Shown in pieces: positions 8,326 to 16,591 of a stretch of DNA of 64,000 bases. The notes under the pieces were generated by a model. It did no database searches and was not told the DNA's origin. It worked only from the letters and a program-made list of their open reading frames with translations. Location of the stretch: contig NZ_QJKD01000016.1 in the NCBI RefSeq assembly GCF_003201875.1, forward strand, positions 1 to 64,000, given 5' to 3'. The stretch is from Hungatella effluvii (GTDB lineage: Bacteria; Bacillota; Clostridia; Lachnospirales; Lachnospiraceae). Position 1 is the first letter of the stretch, and every line of letters starts with the position of its first letter. The translations under genes and the position numbers were made by a program.

Positions 8326-9239
8326 ATATTCTTACGATAGAGGATCTGTCTAAAAGCTTCGGAGGACAGAAGGTGATCGATCGTCTGGAGCTTTCCGTGC
8401 CGGAAGGGGCCGTATTTGGATTTATCGGCCAAAATGGGGCGGGAAAGACGACGACCATGAAAATGGTATTGGGCCTTTTGAAAGCCGACAGCGGGAATAT
8501 TACCGTCTGCGGGGAGCCGGTGAAGTATGGAGGGACAGCGGCCAACCGCCATATCGGCTATCTGCCGGATGTCCCGGAGTTTTACCCGTACATGAACGCC
8601 GTCGAATACCTGGCGCTCTGCGGCGAGATTTCGGGGCTTCCAAAGGAAGAGACGAAAAACAGGAGCCATGAACTCCTGAACCTTGTGGGACTGGAGGGCG
8701 TGAAGAAACGGATCGGCGGTTATTCACGCGGTATGAAACAGCGTCTCGGTATCGCGCAGGCGCTGCTGTCACAGCCGCACCTGCTGATCTGTGACGAGCC
8801 GACAAGTGCCCTCGATCCCGTAGGGCGGAAGGAGATACTGGATATTCTGATGAAGATAAAAGGCACCACGACGGTAATTTTCTCGACGCATATCCTGTCG
8901 GATGTCGAGCGGATCTGTGACCGTGTCGCCGTATTGCACAGGGGCGGCATTGCAGTCAGCGGAACGCTTCCCGAGATCAGGGCGCTGCATGGGCGGGACA
9001 GCCTGCTGCTGGAGTTTTCCGGCAGTGATGATATCCATACATTTGCGGCCAATGAGCAGATCGTTCCCCTGCTGGAACACACGGAGATGAAAGAAAGGGA
9101 AATGATTCTGCATGGAACGGACATGGACCGGATTCAGCATCGCGTTATTGCGGCACTGGCAGAGACGGAGATTTGTCCGCTCAAAATGGAGCTTATGGAG
9201 CCGACACTTGAAAATTTATTCCTGGAGGTGGTGAAATGA
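8322..9239 (+). CDS. ABC exporter ATP-binding protein (YxlF-like)
   Basis: This 305-residue ATPase has Walker A GQNGAGKTT, signature YSRGMKQRLG, Walker B LLICDEPTSALD and the switch region FSTHIL. A C-terminal extension of about 90 residues is typical of exporter ATPases of the bacitracin/CcmA-like group. ATG 8322 overlaps the previous stop (ATGA) and has GGGGAGGAAG upstream; an earlier GTG reading from 8247 would lie inside the previous gene. It couples by another ATGA overlap to the permease that follows, so the three genes form one translational unit. The substrate is unknown. Confidence 0.92.
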   Translation: MNILTIEDLSKSFGGQKVIDRLELSVPEGAVFGFIGQNGAGKTTTMKMVLGLLKADSGNITVCGEPVKYGGTAANRHIGYLPDVPEFYPYMNAVEYLALCGEISGLPKEETKNRSHELLNLVGLEGVKKRIGGYSRGMKQRLGIAQALLSQPHLLICDEPTSALDPVGRKEILDILMKIKGTTTVIFSTHILSDVERICDRVAVLHRGGIAVSGTLPEIRALHGRDSLLLEFSGSDDIHTFAANEQIVPLLEHTEMKEREMILHGTDMDRIQHRVIAALAETEICPLKMELMEPTLENLFLEVVK

Positions 9240-9997
9240 GTGGAATGGCCGCGTTTACGAGAAAAGAACTGGTGGAAAATGTCCGCACCTACCGTCTGTT
9301 TCTGATGTTAGCCCTGTTCTTTTTCTTTGGAGTATCGAGTCCTTTGCTGGCGAAATTTACTCCTCTTCTCATTGAAACATTTGCAGTAAATATGGAGATA
9401 ACGATGACGGAACCAGGCGCGGCGGACGCGTGGATGCAGTTCTATAAAAATGTGTCATCTCTCGGCCTGAGCCTGATGATCATTCTGTTCAGCAGCAGCC
9501 TGTCCGGAGAATACGCAAAGGGCACGCTGACGATCATGTTCACGAAGGGTCTGTCCCGAAGGGCGGTTGTGCTTTCAAAATTTATTTCCTCCGCGGTGAT
9601 TATGACGGTGAGCTACTGGCTCAGTTTTGCTGTTGCCTGGGCATATACCGCATATCTGTGGCCGGGCGAGGGCTTTAACCACCTTCTGCTGTCAGCCTTT
9701 GTGGTGTGGCTCACCGCGCTGCTGTACTTATGTATTCTTATGCTGGGCTGTGTGATGTTCCGTCAGGCCTTCACCGCCATACTGTTTCTGCTGGTGTTCA
9801 CCGTCGTGATGGGACTTTTGAGCATGACGCCGCTGCTGGAAGGCGTCAGCCCATCTTTTCTTGTCTTGAAAAATGTAGATCTGCTCACCGGAGAAGCGGC
9901 AGCTTCCCAGTTTATACTTCCTGGGATTCTTACCGTAATTTTGTCGGCGGTGCTGCTGATCCTGTCCGTTATGGTGTTTAACAGAAAAACGTTATGA
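9236..9997 (+). CDS. ABC-2 type exporter permease (YxlG-like)
   Basis: This 253-residue integral membrane protein has about six hydrophobic helices (for example LFLMLALFFFFGV near residue 21 and the last at about 228-247). It contains the short motif FSSSLSGEYAKGTLTIMFTKG, typical of ABC-2 permeases just after the second helix. Its ATG overlaps the stop of the ATPase. Together the two would make a homodimeric-type exporter, probably with the PLDc_N protein as a third component. A 207-bp stretch follows with no clear gene or terminator. Confidence 0.88.
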   Translation: MSGMAAFTRKELVENVRTYRLFLMLALFFFFGVSSPLLAKFTPLLIETFAVNMEITMTEPGAADAWMQFYKNVSSLGLSLMIILFSSSLSGEYAKGTLTIMFTKGLSRRAVVLSKFISSAVIMTVSYWLSFAVAWAYTAYLWPGEGFNHLLLSAFVVWLTALLYLCILMLGCVMFRQAFTAILFLLVFTVVMGLLSMTPLLEGVSPSFLVLKNVDLLTGEAAASQFILPGILTVILSAVLLILSVMVFNRKTL

Positions 9998-10204
9998 AAG
10001 TCCGGCGGGGAGAGTCAAAGCAAGATTTGCCCTGACATCATACCGCTTGCTTTCCGAGATCAGAAAGGCATCAATCAGATGCTCAAGTGTCATTGAACAT
10101 TGCAGCCCAAAATGGATGAAATATTCAATACTTTGGCCCGTGTTTAAAATTTCCCTCTTCTGCCAATACTTGTTAATAACAACTGGTGAAAGTGAGGAAA
10201 AGGT

Positions 10205-10432
10205 ATGAGCAGGCGCTATCATGTGTATTCCCTGTCAGACCCCTCGAAGGCACAGCGAATTGTCGGCGAGATCGGAAAAATGGACGGGGTAAAGAAGGTG
10301 GACATTTCTGAGGACTTAAGAGAGATGGACATCGACGCGGATTCCGCGGAGTTCAGCGCGGTCATGGACCGGGTGGTGAACATCTGCAATAAGGTTTCTT
10401 ATGGATGCGAAGTGAAATATAAGTTCTCATGA
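10205..10432 (+). CDS. Small ferredoxin-fold (HMA-like) protein lacking the metal motif
   Basis: This 75-residue protein has an alternating pattern (YHVYSLSD, then KAQRIVGEIGKMDGVKKVDIS) that matches the beta-alpha-beta start of heavy-metal-associated domains. The usual CxxC between strand 1 and helix 1 is replaced by SDPS, so metal binding as in copper chaperones is not supported. Two cysteines near the end (VNICNKV, GCEV) are not in that pattern. GTGAGGAAAAGG precedes the ATG and a strong terminator follows. Such domains are often found beside P-type ATPases; none is here. Confidence 0.6.
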   Translation: MSRRYHVYSLSDPSKAQRIVGEIGKMDGVKKVDISEDLREMDIDADSAEFSAVMDRVVNICNKVSYGCEVKYKFS

Positions 10433-10445
10433 GCAGACGGTGAGC

Positions 10446-10480
10446 GGCGGAGAGGAGAAGAAATCCTCTCCGCCGTTTCT
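10446..10480 (+). terminator. Rho-independent terminator
   Basis: GGCGGAGAGGA (10446-10456) pairs exactly with TCCTCTCCGCC (10464-10474), followed by GTTTCTGT. It closes the small ferredoxin-fold gene. Between here and 10740 I see no supported gene; an 82-codon reading at 10481-10729 has no ribosome site and unusual composition. Confidence 0.8.
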
Positions 10481-10739
10481 GTGTGGAAAAGGAAATTACC
10501 AATACCTTATAAATCAAAGTTGGAAAGTATTACCTCATCCATACCTGTGCACTATGTATTAAACTGTAACAGTTCAGACGGCGGGAAAAGAGGGCACTTC
10601 AATTGCATAATTAAAATAATTAAACAAAAATTCAGTGCTTTTCATGAAGCAATTAAAATGTATCCGGCAGCCCGCAGGGTAAAAGGGAGAGTACAGCGAG
10701 AAAAACACCAGAAAGATTGTAAAATTTAGTAAAATCATA

Positions 10740-10768
10740 TTGACAAAACTTAATTCTTAGTGTATATT
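10740..10768 (+). promoter_or_regulatory. Promoter of the sugar importer operon
   Basis: TTGACA (10740-10745), a 17-bp spacer and TATATT (10763-10768) lie 63 bp before the GTG start of the binding protein. The box set is close to the vegetative consensus. Confidence 0.8.
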
Positions 10769-10771
10769 TTA

Positions 10772-10795
10772 AATATAATTTAATTGTTAATTAAA
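10772..10795. promoter_or_regulatory. Candidate LacI operator shared with the isomerase operon
   Basis: The AT-rich block immediately downstream of the -10 box contains a dyad (TTTAATT-GTT-AATTAAA, 10779-10795). The 24 bases 10772-10795 match 19451-19474, before the FucI-like isomerase gene, at 20 positions. A repressor here would block initiation. The LacI protein encoded at 18241-19251 is the obvious candidate. Confidence 0.55.
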
Positions 10796-10830
10796 TAAAA
10801 ATTCAATAGTGTTTAACAAGGAGGAGAATC

Positions 10831-12180
10831 GTGAAAAGGAAATTAACAGCAGTTCTTACAGTTGCCCTGGCAGCGGGGATCATGGTAACGGGGTGTGGCA
10901 GTTCTAATTCAGGAACGGAGACAAAGGAAAGCGCAGCGACTACGGCGGGAGATACCACTGCAGCAGGAGATACTAAAGCAGCAGGAGACACTGCCACAGA
11001 GGCGGCTAAGAGCGGAGAGGTAACCACCATTCGTTTCTACGGATCCGATTCTGAGTACAACCAGAACATCGTGGCGGGCTTCCAGACAGAGAACCCGGAT
11101 ATCAAGGTTGAGATCGTACCGGTAGACTTCGATAACGCGGAGCAGATCATCAAGACAGGTATCGCTTCCGGTGATCCGGTCGACGTAAGCTTCTTCTGGG
11201 GCAGCCAGATCAATGCATTTACAGATGACAACATGGCATACGACATAACTCCATACTTAACAGAAAACAACAATGAGTGGAAAGATACATTTGTTCCGGC
11301 ATACATAGACGCAGGCATGGTTGACGGTAAGTACTACGCCGTAAGCTATCAGCCGGTTATCGAGACCATTTTCTATAACAAGGATTTATTTACTCAGTAT
11401 AATGTAGAGATTCCAAAGACATGGGACGAATTTGTAGAAGCATGTAAAGTGTTCAAGGACAACGGCGTATACGGTGTAGGCAACTGGAACGGCCAGAACC
11501 ATCAGCTGCTTCAGTTCGCATACCAGTATATGGCCAATGACGGAACGCTGGAAGAATACGTGGCAGGCAAAGGCGACTTTACCCAGTGTGAAGGCTTGAA
11601 GAAATGTCTCGAGAACTGGAAATCCGTTTATGATGCAGGCTACTGGTATCCGGGCGAGGGCGCTTTAACCTCCACCAAGGACCAGACACAGGCAGCCTGG
11701 TATCAGGGCAAGGTAGCCATGATGTTTGACGCAGGCTCCAACGCAGGCGAATACACAAAGAACAGCGAATTTGAAGTTGGAATCCTTCCTTTCCCATATG
11801 TAGCAGAAGGCGGTAAGTACGCACTCAATACTGTGACAAACGCACTGTTCATTCCAGCCAATGCAAAGCATCCGGAGGAAGCGGTCCGTTTCATGAAGTA
11901 CTATACCAGCGACGCAGGCATCGAAGAGATCATTAAGAGCGGAAGACTGCCAGCTACCATTTCCATGCAGGACAAGGTGGACAGCGAAATCTTAAAAGAT
12001 CTTCTTGCTACCACGGTAGGCGACAATGTAGTCGGGTACAAGCAGATGCAGGGACTTTCTTCCGAGATCAATTCCTTCCTTCAGAATGATATGGTCGGCA
12101 TGGTCTGCACAGGAACCAGTGTAGAAGACACACTGGAGCAGCTGGAAGATTTAAAGCAGGCAACCGTGAAAGGCGAATAA
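10831..12180 (+). CDS. Sugar ABC importer substrate-binding lipoprotein
   Basis: This 449-residue family 1 extracellular binding protein has a signal peptide, lipobox VTGC (MVTGCGSSN) and a linker containing three AGDT repeats (GDTTAAGDTKAAGDT) before the folded part near residue 60. It starts with GTG directly after AGGAGGAG; no nearby ATG fits. It heads an operon with two permeases and a nucleoside-hydrolase-like enzyme. A hairpin directly after the gene probably keeps most transcripts to this first gene, which suits the high copy number needed for a binding protein. The ligand is inferred only from context (see the apiose/rhamnoside finding). Confidence 0.9.
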   Translation: MKRKLTAVLTVALAAGIMVTGCGSSNSGTETKESAATTAGDTTAAGDTKAAGDTATEAAKSGEVTTIRFYGSDSEYNQNIVAGFQTENPDIKVEIVPVDFDNAEQIIKTGIASGDPVDVSFFWGSQINAFTDDNMAYDITPYLTENNNEWKDTFVPAYIDAGMVDGKYYAVSYQPVIETIFYNKDLFTQYNVEIPKTWDEFVEACKVFKDNGVYGVGNWNGQNHQLLQFAYQYMANDGTLEEYVAGKGDFTQCEGLKKCLENWKSVYDAGYWYPGEGALTSTKDQTQAAWYQGKVAMMFDAGSNAGEYTKNSEFEVGILPFPYVAEGGKYALNTVTNALFIPANAKHPEEAVRFMKYYTSDAGIEEIIKSGRLPATISMQDKVDSEILKDLLATTVGDNVVGYKQMQGLSSEINSFLQNDMVGMVCTGTSVEDTLEQLEDLKQATVKGE

Positions 12181-12204
12181 GGAAAGCAGTAAATACGCGC
12201 TGAT

Positions 12205-12232
12205 AAGGGAGTGCTGACAGCGCTCCCTTTTT
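12205..12232 (+). terminator. Intercistronic attenuating hairpin
   Basis: AAGGGAGTGCT (12205-12215) pairs with AGCGCTCCCTT (one G-U) and is followed by TTTTT. It sits between the binding-protein gene and its permeases, so partial termination would lower permease expression. Confidence 0.75.
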
Positions 12233-12253
12233 CCTTACATTGAGGTATAGAGT

Positions 12254-13162
12254 ATGCAGAAATCAAAGAGAAAAATGAGCAATATCGAGAAAAAATATAT
12301 GGTTGCAGGCTTTGCATTCCTGACGCCTGCTATTGTGATCTATCTTATATTTGCCGTCATCCCGTTTTTTGACAGTTTCATTCTGTCATTTCAGGAGTGG
12401 AGCGGTTTTGGACCGAGAACGTTTCTTGGTTTGAAGAATTATTTTTCCGCGTTCCGCGATAAAACGTTCCTCCTGGCCATCAGGAACAGCGTTTATCTCG
12501 GTGTGGCATCGGCGTTTTTCAGCGTGATCATAGGTGTTCTTATGGCATGGCTGCTTCTTTATGTAGGGAAAAAATGGGGCGGCTTCTTCCGGACCATCCT
12601 CTTTTCGCCCAGCATGATTCCGGCTGTCATCACGGCTCTTATCTTTGCGTTCGTCTATGAGCCGGAGATCGGTATTTTAAATAATATCCTGGGTACTCTC
12701 GGCCTGGAGAATTTACAGCATGCGTGGCTGACCAACAAGGGGACGGCGCTCAACTGTATTCTGTTTGTATCGGCCTGGAAGCAGGTGGGACTTACCATGG
12801 TACTCTGTTTCGCAGGCATGCAGGGAATCGACAACTCCTTAATCGAGTCTGCAAGACTGGATGGGGCGACGGATTTCCAGATCTTTAAGAAGATTATTCT
12901 GCCGCTTATCATGGCGTTTGTCCAGCTTTCCACAATATTTGCAGTCATGAGCGGTCTTAAGATTTACGATACCGTAGTAGCACTCACCAATGGCGGACCG
13001 GCCAAGTCAACGACCGTTATGCCGTTATGGATTCTTCAAAACTCGTTCTCATTTAACAATTACGGTTATGGTTCCGCCATGAGTATGATTTTTGTTGTCA
13101 TTGTTTTAATCGGCATGGTTGTGGTCAAGAAGCTGGTAAGAGGAGGTAACTATGAGCGATAG
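12254..13162 (+). CDS. Sugar ABC importer permease, MalF/UgpA type
   Basis: This 302-residue permease has six predicted membrane helices, the first at about residues 19-40. The cytoplasmic EAA loop reads IESARLDGATDFQIFKKIIL, the coupling helix that touches the ATPase in this family. It overlaps the second permease by 11 bp. No ATPase gene is in the operon, so a shared MsmK/UgpC-type ATPase encoded elsewhere would energise it. Confidence 0.92.
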   Translation: MQKSKRKMSNIEKKYMVAGFAFLTPAIVIYLIFAVIPFFDSFILSFQEWSGFGPRTFLGLKNYFSAFRDKTFLLAIRNSVYLGVASAFFSVIIGVLMAWLLLYVGKKWGGFFRTILFSPSMIPAVITALIFAFVYEPEIGILNNILGTLGLENLQHAWLTNKGTALNCILFVSAWKQVGLTMVLCFAGMQGIDNSLIESARLDGATDFQIFKKIILPLIMAFVQLSTIFAVMSGLKIYDTVVALTNGGPAKSTTVMPLWILQNSFSFNNYGYGSAMSMIFVVIVLIGMVVVKKLVRGGNYER

Positions 13163-13997
13163 AATGTTCGGCATGAATAAATGGATGAAGGTGCTTGCCT
13201 ATACTGTTCTGGGCATTTATACGGTCGTGGTTGCCTACCCGATTTTATTCATGTTTTTTACATCATTTAAATCAAATAAAGAGTTCTTCGTAAACCTGTT
13301 CGGCCTTCCGCAGAACGTGGAGATCATGAACTACGCCAAGGCGTGGAGTGTGGGAAAACTGGGTACCTATTTTGGAAACAGTGTAGTGGTCACCGGAGTT
13401 TCCGTAGCGGTTACCACGATTGTTTCACTGCTTGGCGGATATGCGCTGGCGAAGTTATACATACCGAAGGCAAACCTGATCATGGATGCATTTATGGTAT
13501 TCAACTTTATCCCCGGCATTGCGATCTATATCTCCCTCTATTCAATGATGAGCAAGATGCATCTGACGGGTGGAAGAATCAGTCTGATTCTGCCTTATAT
13601 TGCATGGCAGATTCCATTTTCCATGTATATCATTAAACAGTACTTTGAGACCATACCCGAGGAACTGATCGAGAGCGGGCGAATCGACGGCTGTACGGAA
13701 TTCGAGGCGTTTTTCCATATTATGCTTCCGCTGGTGAAGCCGGCGATTGCGACCATCATCGTATTCACCTTTATCGGAAACTGGGGCGAACTGATGTGGG
13801 CCAACATTACGACGGCCTCCAACGCGCTGATTAAGACACTTCCCGTCGGTCTTCTGAATTTCAAGACGGAGATGGGCGTTGAATGGGGACAGTACACCGC
13901 GGGAATCTGCATGGTCACCCTTCCCCTGATGCTGGTATTCGGGTATTTCCAGAAATACTTTGTGTCAGGACTTACGAATGGCGCGGTAAAGGGATAG
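13152..13997 (+). CDS. Sugar ABC importer permease, MalG/UgpE type
   Basis: This 281-residue permease has six membrane helices. Its EAA loop reads IESGRIDGCTEFEAFFHIML and the typical C-terminal ending is TNGAVKG. It is the partner of the MalF-type permease with which it overlaps; GGAGG lies just inside the end of that gene. It is followed 33 bp later by the nucleoside-hydrolase-like gene. Confidence 0.92.
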   Translation: MSDRMFGMNKWMKVLAYTVLGIYTVVVAYPILFMFFTSFKSNKEFFVNLFGLPQNVEIMNYAKAWSVGKLGTYFGNSVVVTGVSVAVTTIVSLLGGYALAKLYIPKANLIMDAFMVFNFIPGIAIYISLYSMMSKMHLTGGRISLILPYIAWQIPFSMYIIKQYFETIPEELIESGRIDGCTEFEAFFHIMLPLVKPAIATIIVFTFIGNWGELMWANITTASNALIKTLPVGLLNFKTEMGVEWGQYTAGICMVTLPLMLVFGYFQKYFVSGLTNGAVKG

Positions 13998-14030
13998 TTT
14001 AACTATAAAAAATGATGAGAGGGAACGCGA

Positions 14031-14960
14031 ATGAGATATACAGATTATAAGTTTCACGTACCGGAAGAAAAGATTGTAAGGCTGATCGTGAATACCGATG
14101 CTAAGAACGAGGCGGACGACCAGTTTGCGATCGTCCAGGCGCTGCTAAGCCCGAAATTTGAAAATGCAGGCATGATTGCGGCTCATTATGGAACGAGACA
14201 TGAGGATTCCATGGAGCGGAGCTTTAAAGAGCTGGAGGTTATCTTCGACAAGATGCATTTCCCAAAGGAAAACATGATTTTCCACGGCGCGCCTCATGCA
14301 ATTCCCGACAAGACGACTCCGGTTGTGAGTGAAGGGGCGGAGCTGATTGTCAGAGAAGCCATGAAGGACGACGACCGTCCGCTGTTCGCAATCTTCTTAG
14401 GCCCGCTTACGGACCTGGCGAGCGCTCTTCTCATGGAGCCGAAGATTGCTTCCCGGATGACGGCTATCTGGATCGGCGGCGGAAGGTATCCGGCTGGCGG
14501 CCCGGAGTTTAACCTGGGTAATGACATTAATGCGGCCAATGTGGTGTTCCAGAGTAAAATGGAGATCTGGCAGGTTCCGAAGAACGTTTATGAGATGATG
14601 CCGCTGTCACTGGCAGAACTGGAATATAAGGTAGCTCCGTACGGGGAAATCGGAGAGTACCTTCTGCAGCAGCTGGACGAACACGCGCAGGAGGAGGGGC
14701 CGAGAAACAGCGCCTTCCGCACCGGGGAGACGTGGGTCGTCGGGGACAGCCCGGCCGTTGGCCTGCTCTTATATGAGCACAGATTTGAGTTTGACTGGGT
14801 CGAAGCGCCGCTGGTGACGGAAGATATGGCCTATGTTCATACGAAATTGAACAGACCGATCCGGATTTACCATTCCATCGACAGCAGGCTGATCCTGGAT
14901 GACTTCTTTGCGAAGCTGGCACTGTTTCATGCCAAGCATCCGGAAGGATTCAGCAGTTGA
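14031..14960 (+). CDS. Nucleoside hydrolase-like protein
   Basis: This 309-residue member of the inosine-uridine nucleoside hydrolase superfamily cleaves, in characterised relatives, the N-glycosidic bond of ribonucleosides using a bound calcium. The N-terminal acidic motif is altered: NTDAKNEADDQF instead of the DCDPGHDD seen in the two homologues at 55.8 and 56.9 kb. The two final Asp residues remain, but the spacing from the first is longer. Later family features are visible (FLGPLTDLASAL; WIGGGRYPAGGPEFNLGNDI). It is the last gene of the importer operon, so it probably acts on the imported compound. A furanoside other than a nucleoside is possible. Confidence 0.8.
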   Translation: MRYTDYKFHVPEEKIVRLIVNTDAKNEADDQFAIVQALLSPKFENAGMIAAHYGTRHEDSMERSFKELEVIFDKMHFPKENMIFHGAPHAIPDKTTPVVSEGAELIVREAMKDDDRPLFAIFLGPLTDLASALLMEPKIASRMTAIWIGGGRYPAGGPEFNLGNDINAANVVFQSKMEIWQVPKNVYEMMPLSLAELEYKVAPYGEIGEYLLQQLDEHAQEEGPRNSAFRTGETWVVGDSPAVGLLLYEHRFEFDWVEAPLVTEDMAYVHTKLNRPIRIYHSIDSRLILDDFFAKLALFHAKHPEGFSS

Positions 14961-15003
14961 ATTGATGCTGCGGAAAGAAGTGAATCTGTCATAAAATAAG
15001 ATA

Positions 15004-15055
15004 GGAGCTTTCAAGTCTGCCATGGCAGCGGCTTGAAAGCTCCTTTTGTTATTTT
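15004..15055 (+). terminator. Rho-independent terminator of the importer operon
   Basis: GGAGCTTTCAAG (15004-15015) pairs with CTTGAAAGCTCC (15032-15043), enclosing a second small CTGCCATGGCAG dyad. TTTTGTTATTTT follows. Confidence 0.88.
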
Positions 15056-15102
15056 GAAGATACCAAATTACCCAAAGAGCAGAGTGAACCCTGAAAGAGA
15101 AA

Positions 15103-16500
15103 TCAGAGGCGTGCCAGCAGTTCCATCAATTCTCCGGTATGAAGCGTCTCTTGTTGCGTTCCAAGTGTAAGGATCTTAGAAAGCACCTCGTAAAAACGAG
15201 TGATATCTGCCCGATCCAGCTCTGCCGTCTGATATTTGAAATAAAAATCCAAACCGCGGTTCTGAGGCGCCTGCATCACCGTTAAGTAAAGCTTCTGAAT
15301 ATCCGCCCTGCTTGAGAACCACTCGATGTTCAGCGGGATGTGTTTTAAAAATGGGTTGGGAGAGGAGAGAGGAAGGGGCTGACACGTCAATGCGGCTCCT
15401 TCATAGGTGGTAAGCGGCGGCATTCCGAAGGTATTGGCAAACAGCGCATTTACCTGTTCAGGATCGAAGTCGGCGTGGCGGTATATGCCGTTTTGATAAG
15501 CCTTTATTTGCCGTATACCGTCCAGAAAAGTGGCTTCCGGCAAAACCACGGTCCTGCAGGGATAGCAGTGAATCCGGCAGCCGCCGCAGGTACGGCTCTG
15601 CCTGGAAGAGCGGCGGGATACGTAATTGCGGAGGCTGATGTCCGGTTCTCCGTCATTGGCAAAGGACAGCGCAGTGCGCATGGCCATGAGCAGCAGATTA
15701 GCCATGGACACGGAATGTTTCCGGCAGTATGCTTCCAGCCGGGCAGCCTCCTTTTTCGGCAGAGTGAACTTCTCCATATCGCCATCCATGGGCTGTATGA
15801 TCCGGTCGGCAGCGCGCAGGCCGGGAAGGCCGTGGCTGATCCGGCTCTTCATCAGTTTCCGGGAACCGCCGATATCTGTGTAGATGGGCTCGCCTGCAGA
15901 CAGCAGCTGCCTCCAGAAGGCGCTGTCTCTTTCCCTGCGCTGCGGATCCTGTTCCCTGCGTAAATCTGACCGCAGAACCTCTTCATAACACGCCGGGCTG
16001 TCTGGGGGCGGTGATCCGTAAAGATAGTGGCAGTACAGCTGGAACGTATCATTCATCATGAAAATTAATCCGCAGGAATCCATGATGCGGTGATCGATAC
16101 AGAGGTAAAGGCCGTTCCAGCCGCCCGGAAGGGATACCATGACAAAACGCAGGAGGGGGGAATCTGCTTCGTCAAAGCCAAGAGTGCTCCAGTGATTCAT
16201 CAGAGCCTTAATTTCCGTGGCGCTTTTATCCTTTAAGTTTTCATATGTAATGTCAGGGGAAGTCTCCGGAACAATATACTGCCGGATTCCACCGTCTCTG
16301 TGCGGCGGCGTGAACTGGACCCGCAGGCAATCAAGACGCCGGACTTCTTCTTTCAGGCATTTTTCTAACAGGGAAAAGTCTACGGGAGCATGTAAGGAAA
16401 CGCACACTCCGATGGTTAAAATCTGGGCTGTGCCGAATTCTTCAAGGGCCTGCTGGAGCATGCGCTGGGAAGAGGTGAGGGGAAAAAGGGTATGAGTCAT
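15103..16500 (-). CDS. Free-standing condensation/acyltransferase-domain protein
   Basis: This 465-residue protein belongs to the CoA-dependent acyltransferase superfamily, which includes NRPS condensation domains and alcohol acetyltransferases. The active-site motif HxxxD is present as CIDHRIMDSCG near residue 135; the usual second His (HHxxxDG) is Asp and the final Gly is shifted by Ser-Cys. The N-terminus (LFPLTSSQRMLQQAL) matches the start of condensation domains. There are no adenylation or carrier domains in or near it, so it would act on free acyl-CoA or a carrier from elsewhere. It follows the alpha/beta hydrolase gene on the same strand after a 91-bp gap. Function beyond acyl transfer is open. 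Confidence 0.75.
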   Translation of the reverse strand: MTHTLFPLTSSQRMLQQALEEFGTAQILTIGVCVSLHAPVDFSLLEKCLKEEVRRLDCLRVQFTPPHRDGGIRQYIVPETSPDITYENLKDKSATEIKALMNHWSTLGFDEADSPLLRFVMVSLPGGWNGLYLCIDHRIMDSCGLIFMMNDTFQLYCHYLYGSPPPDSPACYEEVLRSDLRREQDPQRRERDSAFWRQLLSAGEPIYTDIGGSRKLMKSRISHGLPGLRAADRIIQPMDGDMEKFTLPKKEAARLEAYCRKHSVSMANLLLMAMRTALSFANDGEPDISLRNYVSRRSSRQSRTCGGCRIHCYPCRTVVLPEATFLDGIRQIKAYQNGIYRHADFDPEQVNALFANTFGMPPLTTYEGAALTCQPLPLSSPNPFLKHIPLNIEWFSSRADIQKLYLTVMQAPQNRGLDFYFKYQTAELDRADITRFYEVLSKILTLGTQQETLHTGELMELLARL

Positions 16501-16591
16501 GGGGCCACGCTGCCTTTCCGGGATTGCATAAGTGTTACAGTATATGAAATCCCGGGAAGGTCAATGACAACACATGCAAAGTACCCAAAAA

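Noticed and set aside
9992..10222. 76-codon minus-strand ORF containing MTLEHLIDAFLISESKRYDV
   Set aside because: The middle looks protein-like and could be a gene tail left behind, but the start lies inside the next gene, there is no ribosome site and I cannot assign a family.
10481..10729. 82-codon ORF between the ferredoxin-fold gene and the importer promoter
   Set aside because: It begins inside the terminator tail, lacks a ribosome site and shows no recognisable sequence.
15475..15963. 162-codon plus-strand reading opposite the condensation-domain gene
   Set aside because: It is a GC-rich shadow of the real gene with no ribosome site.
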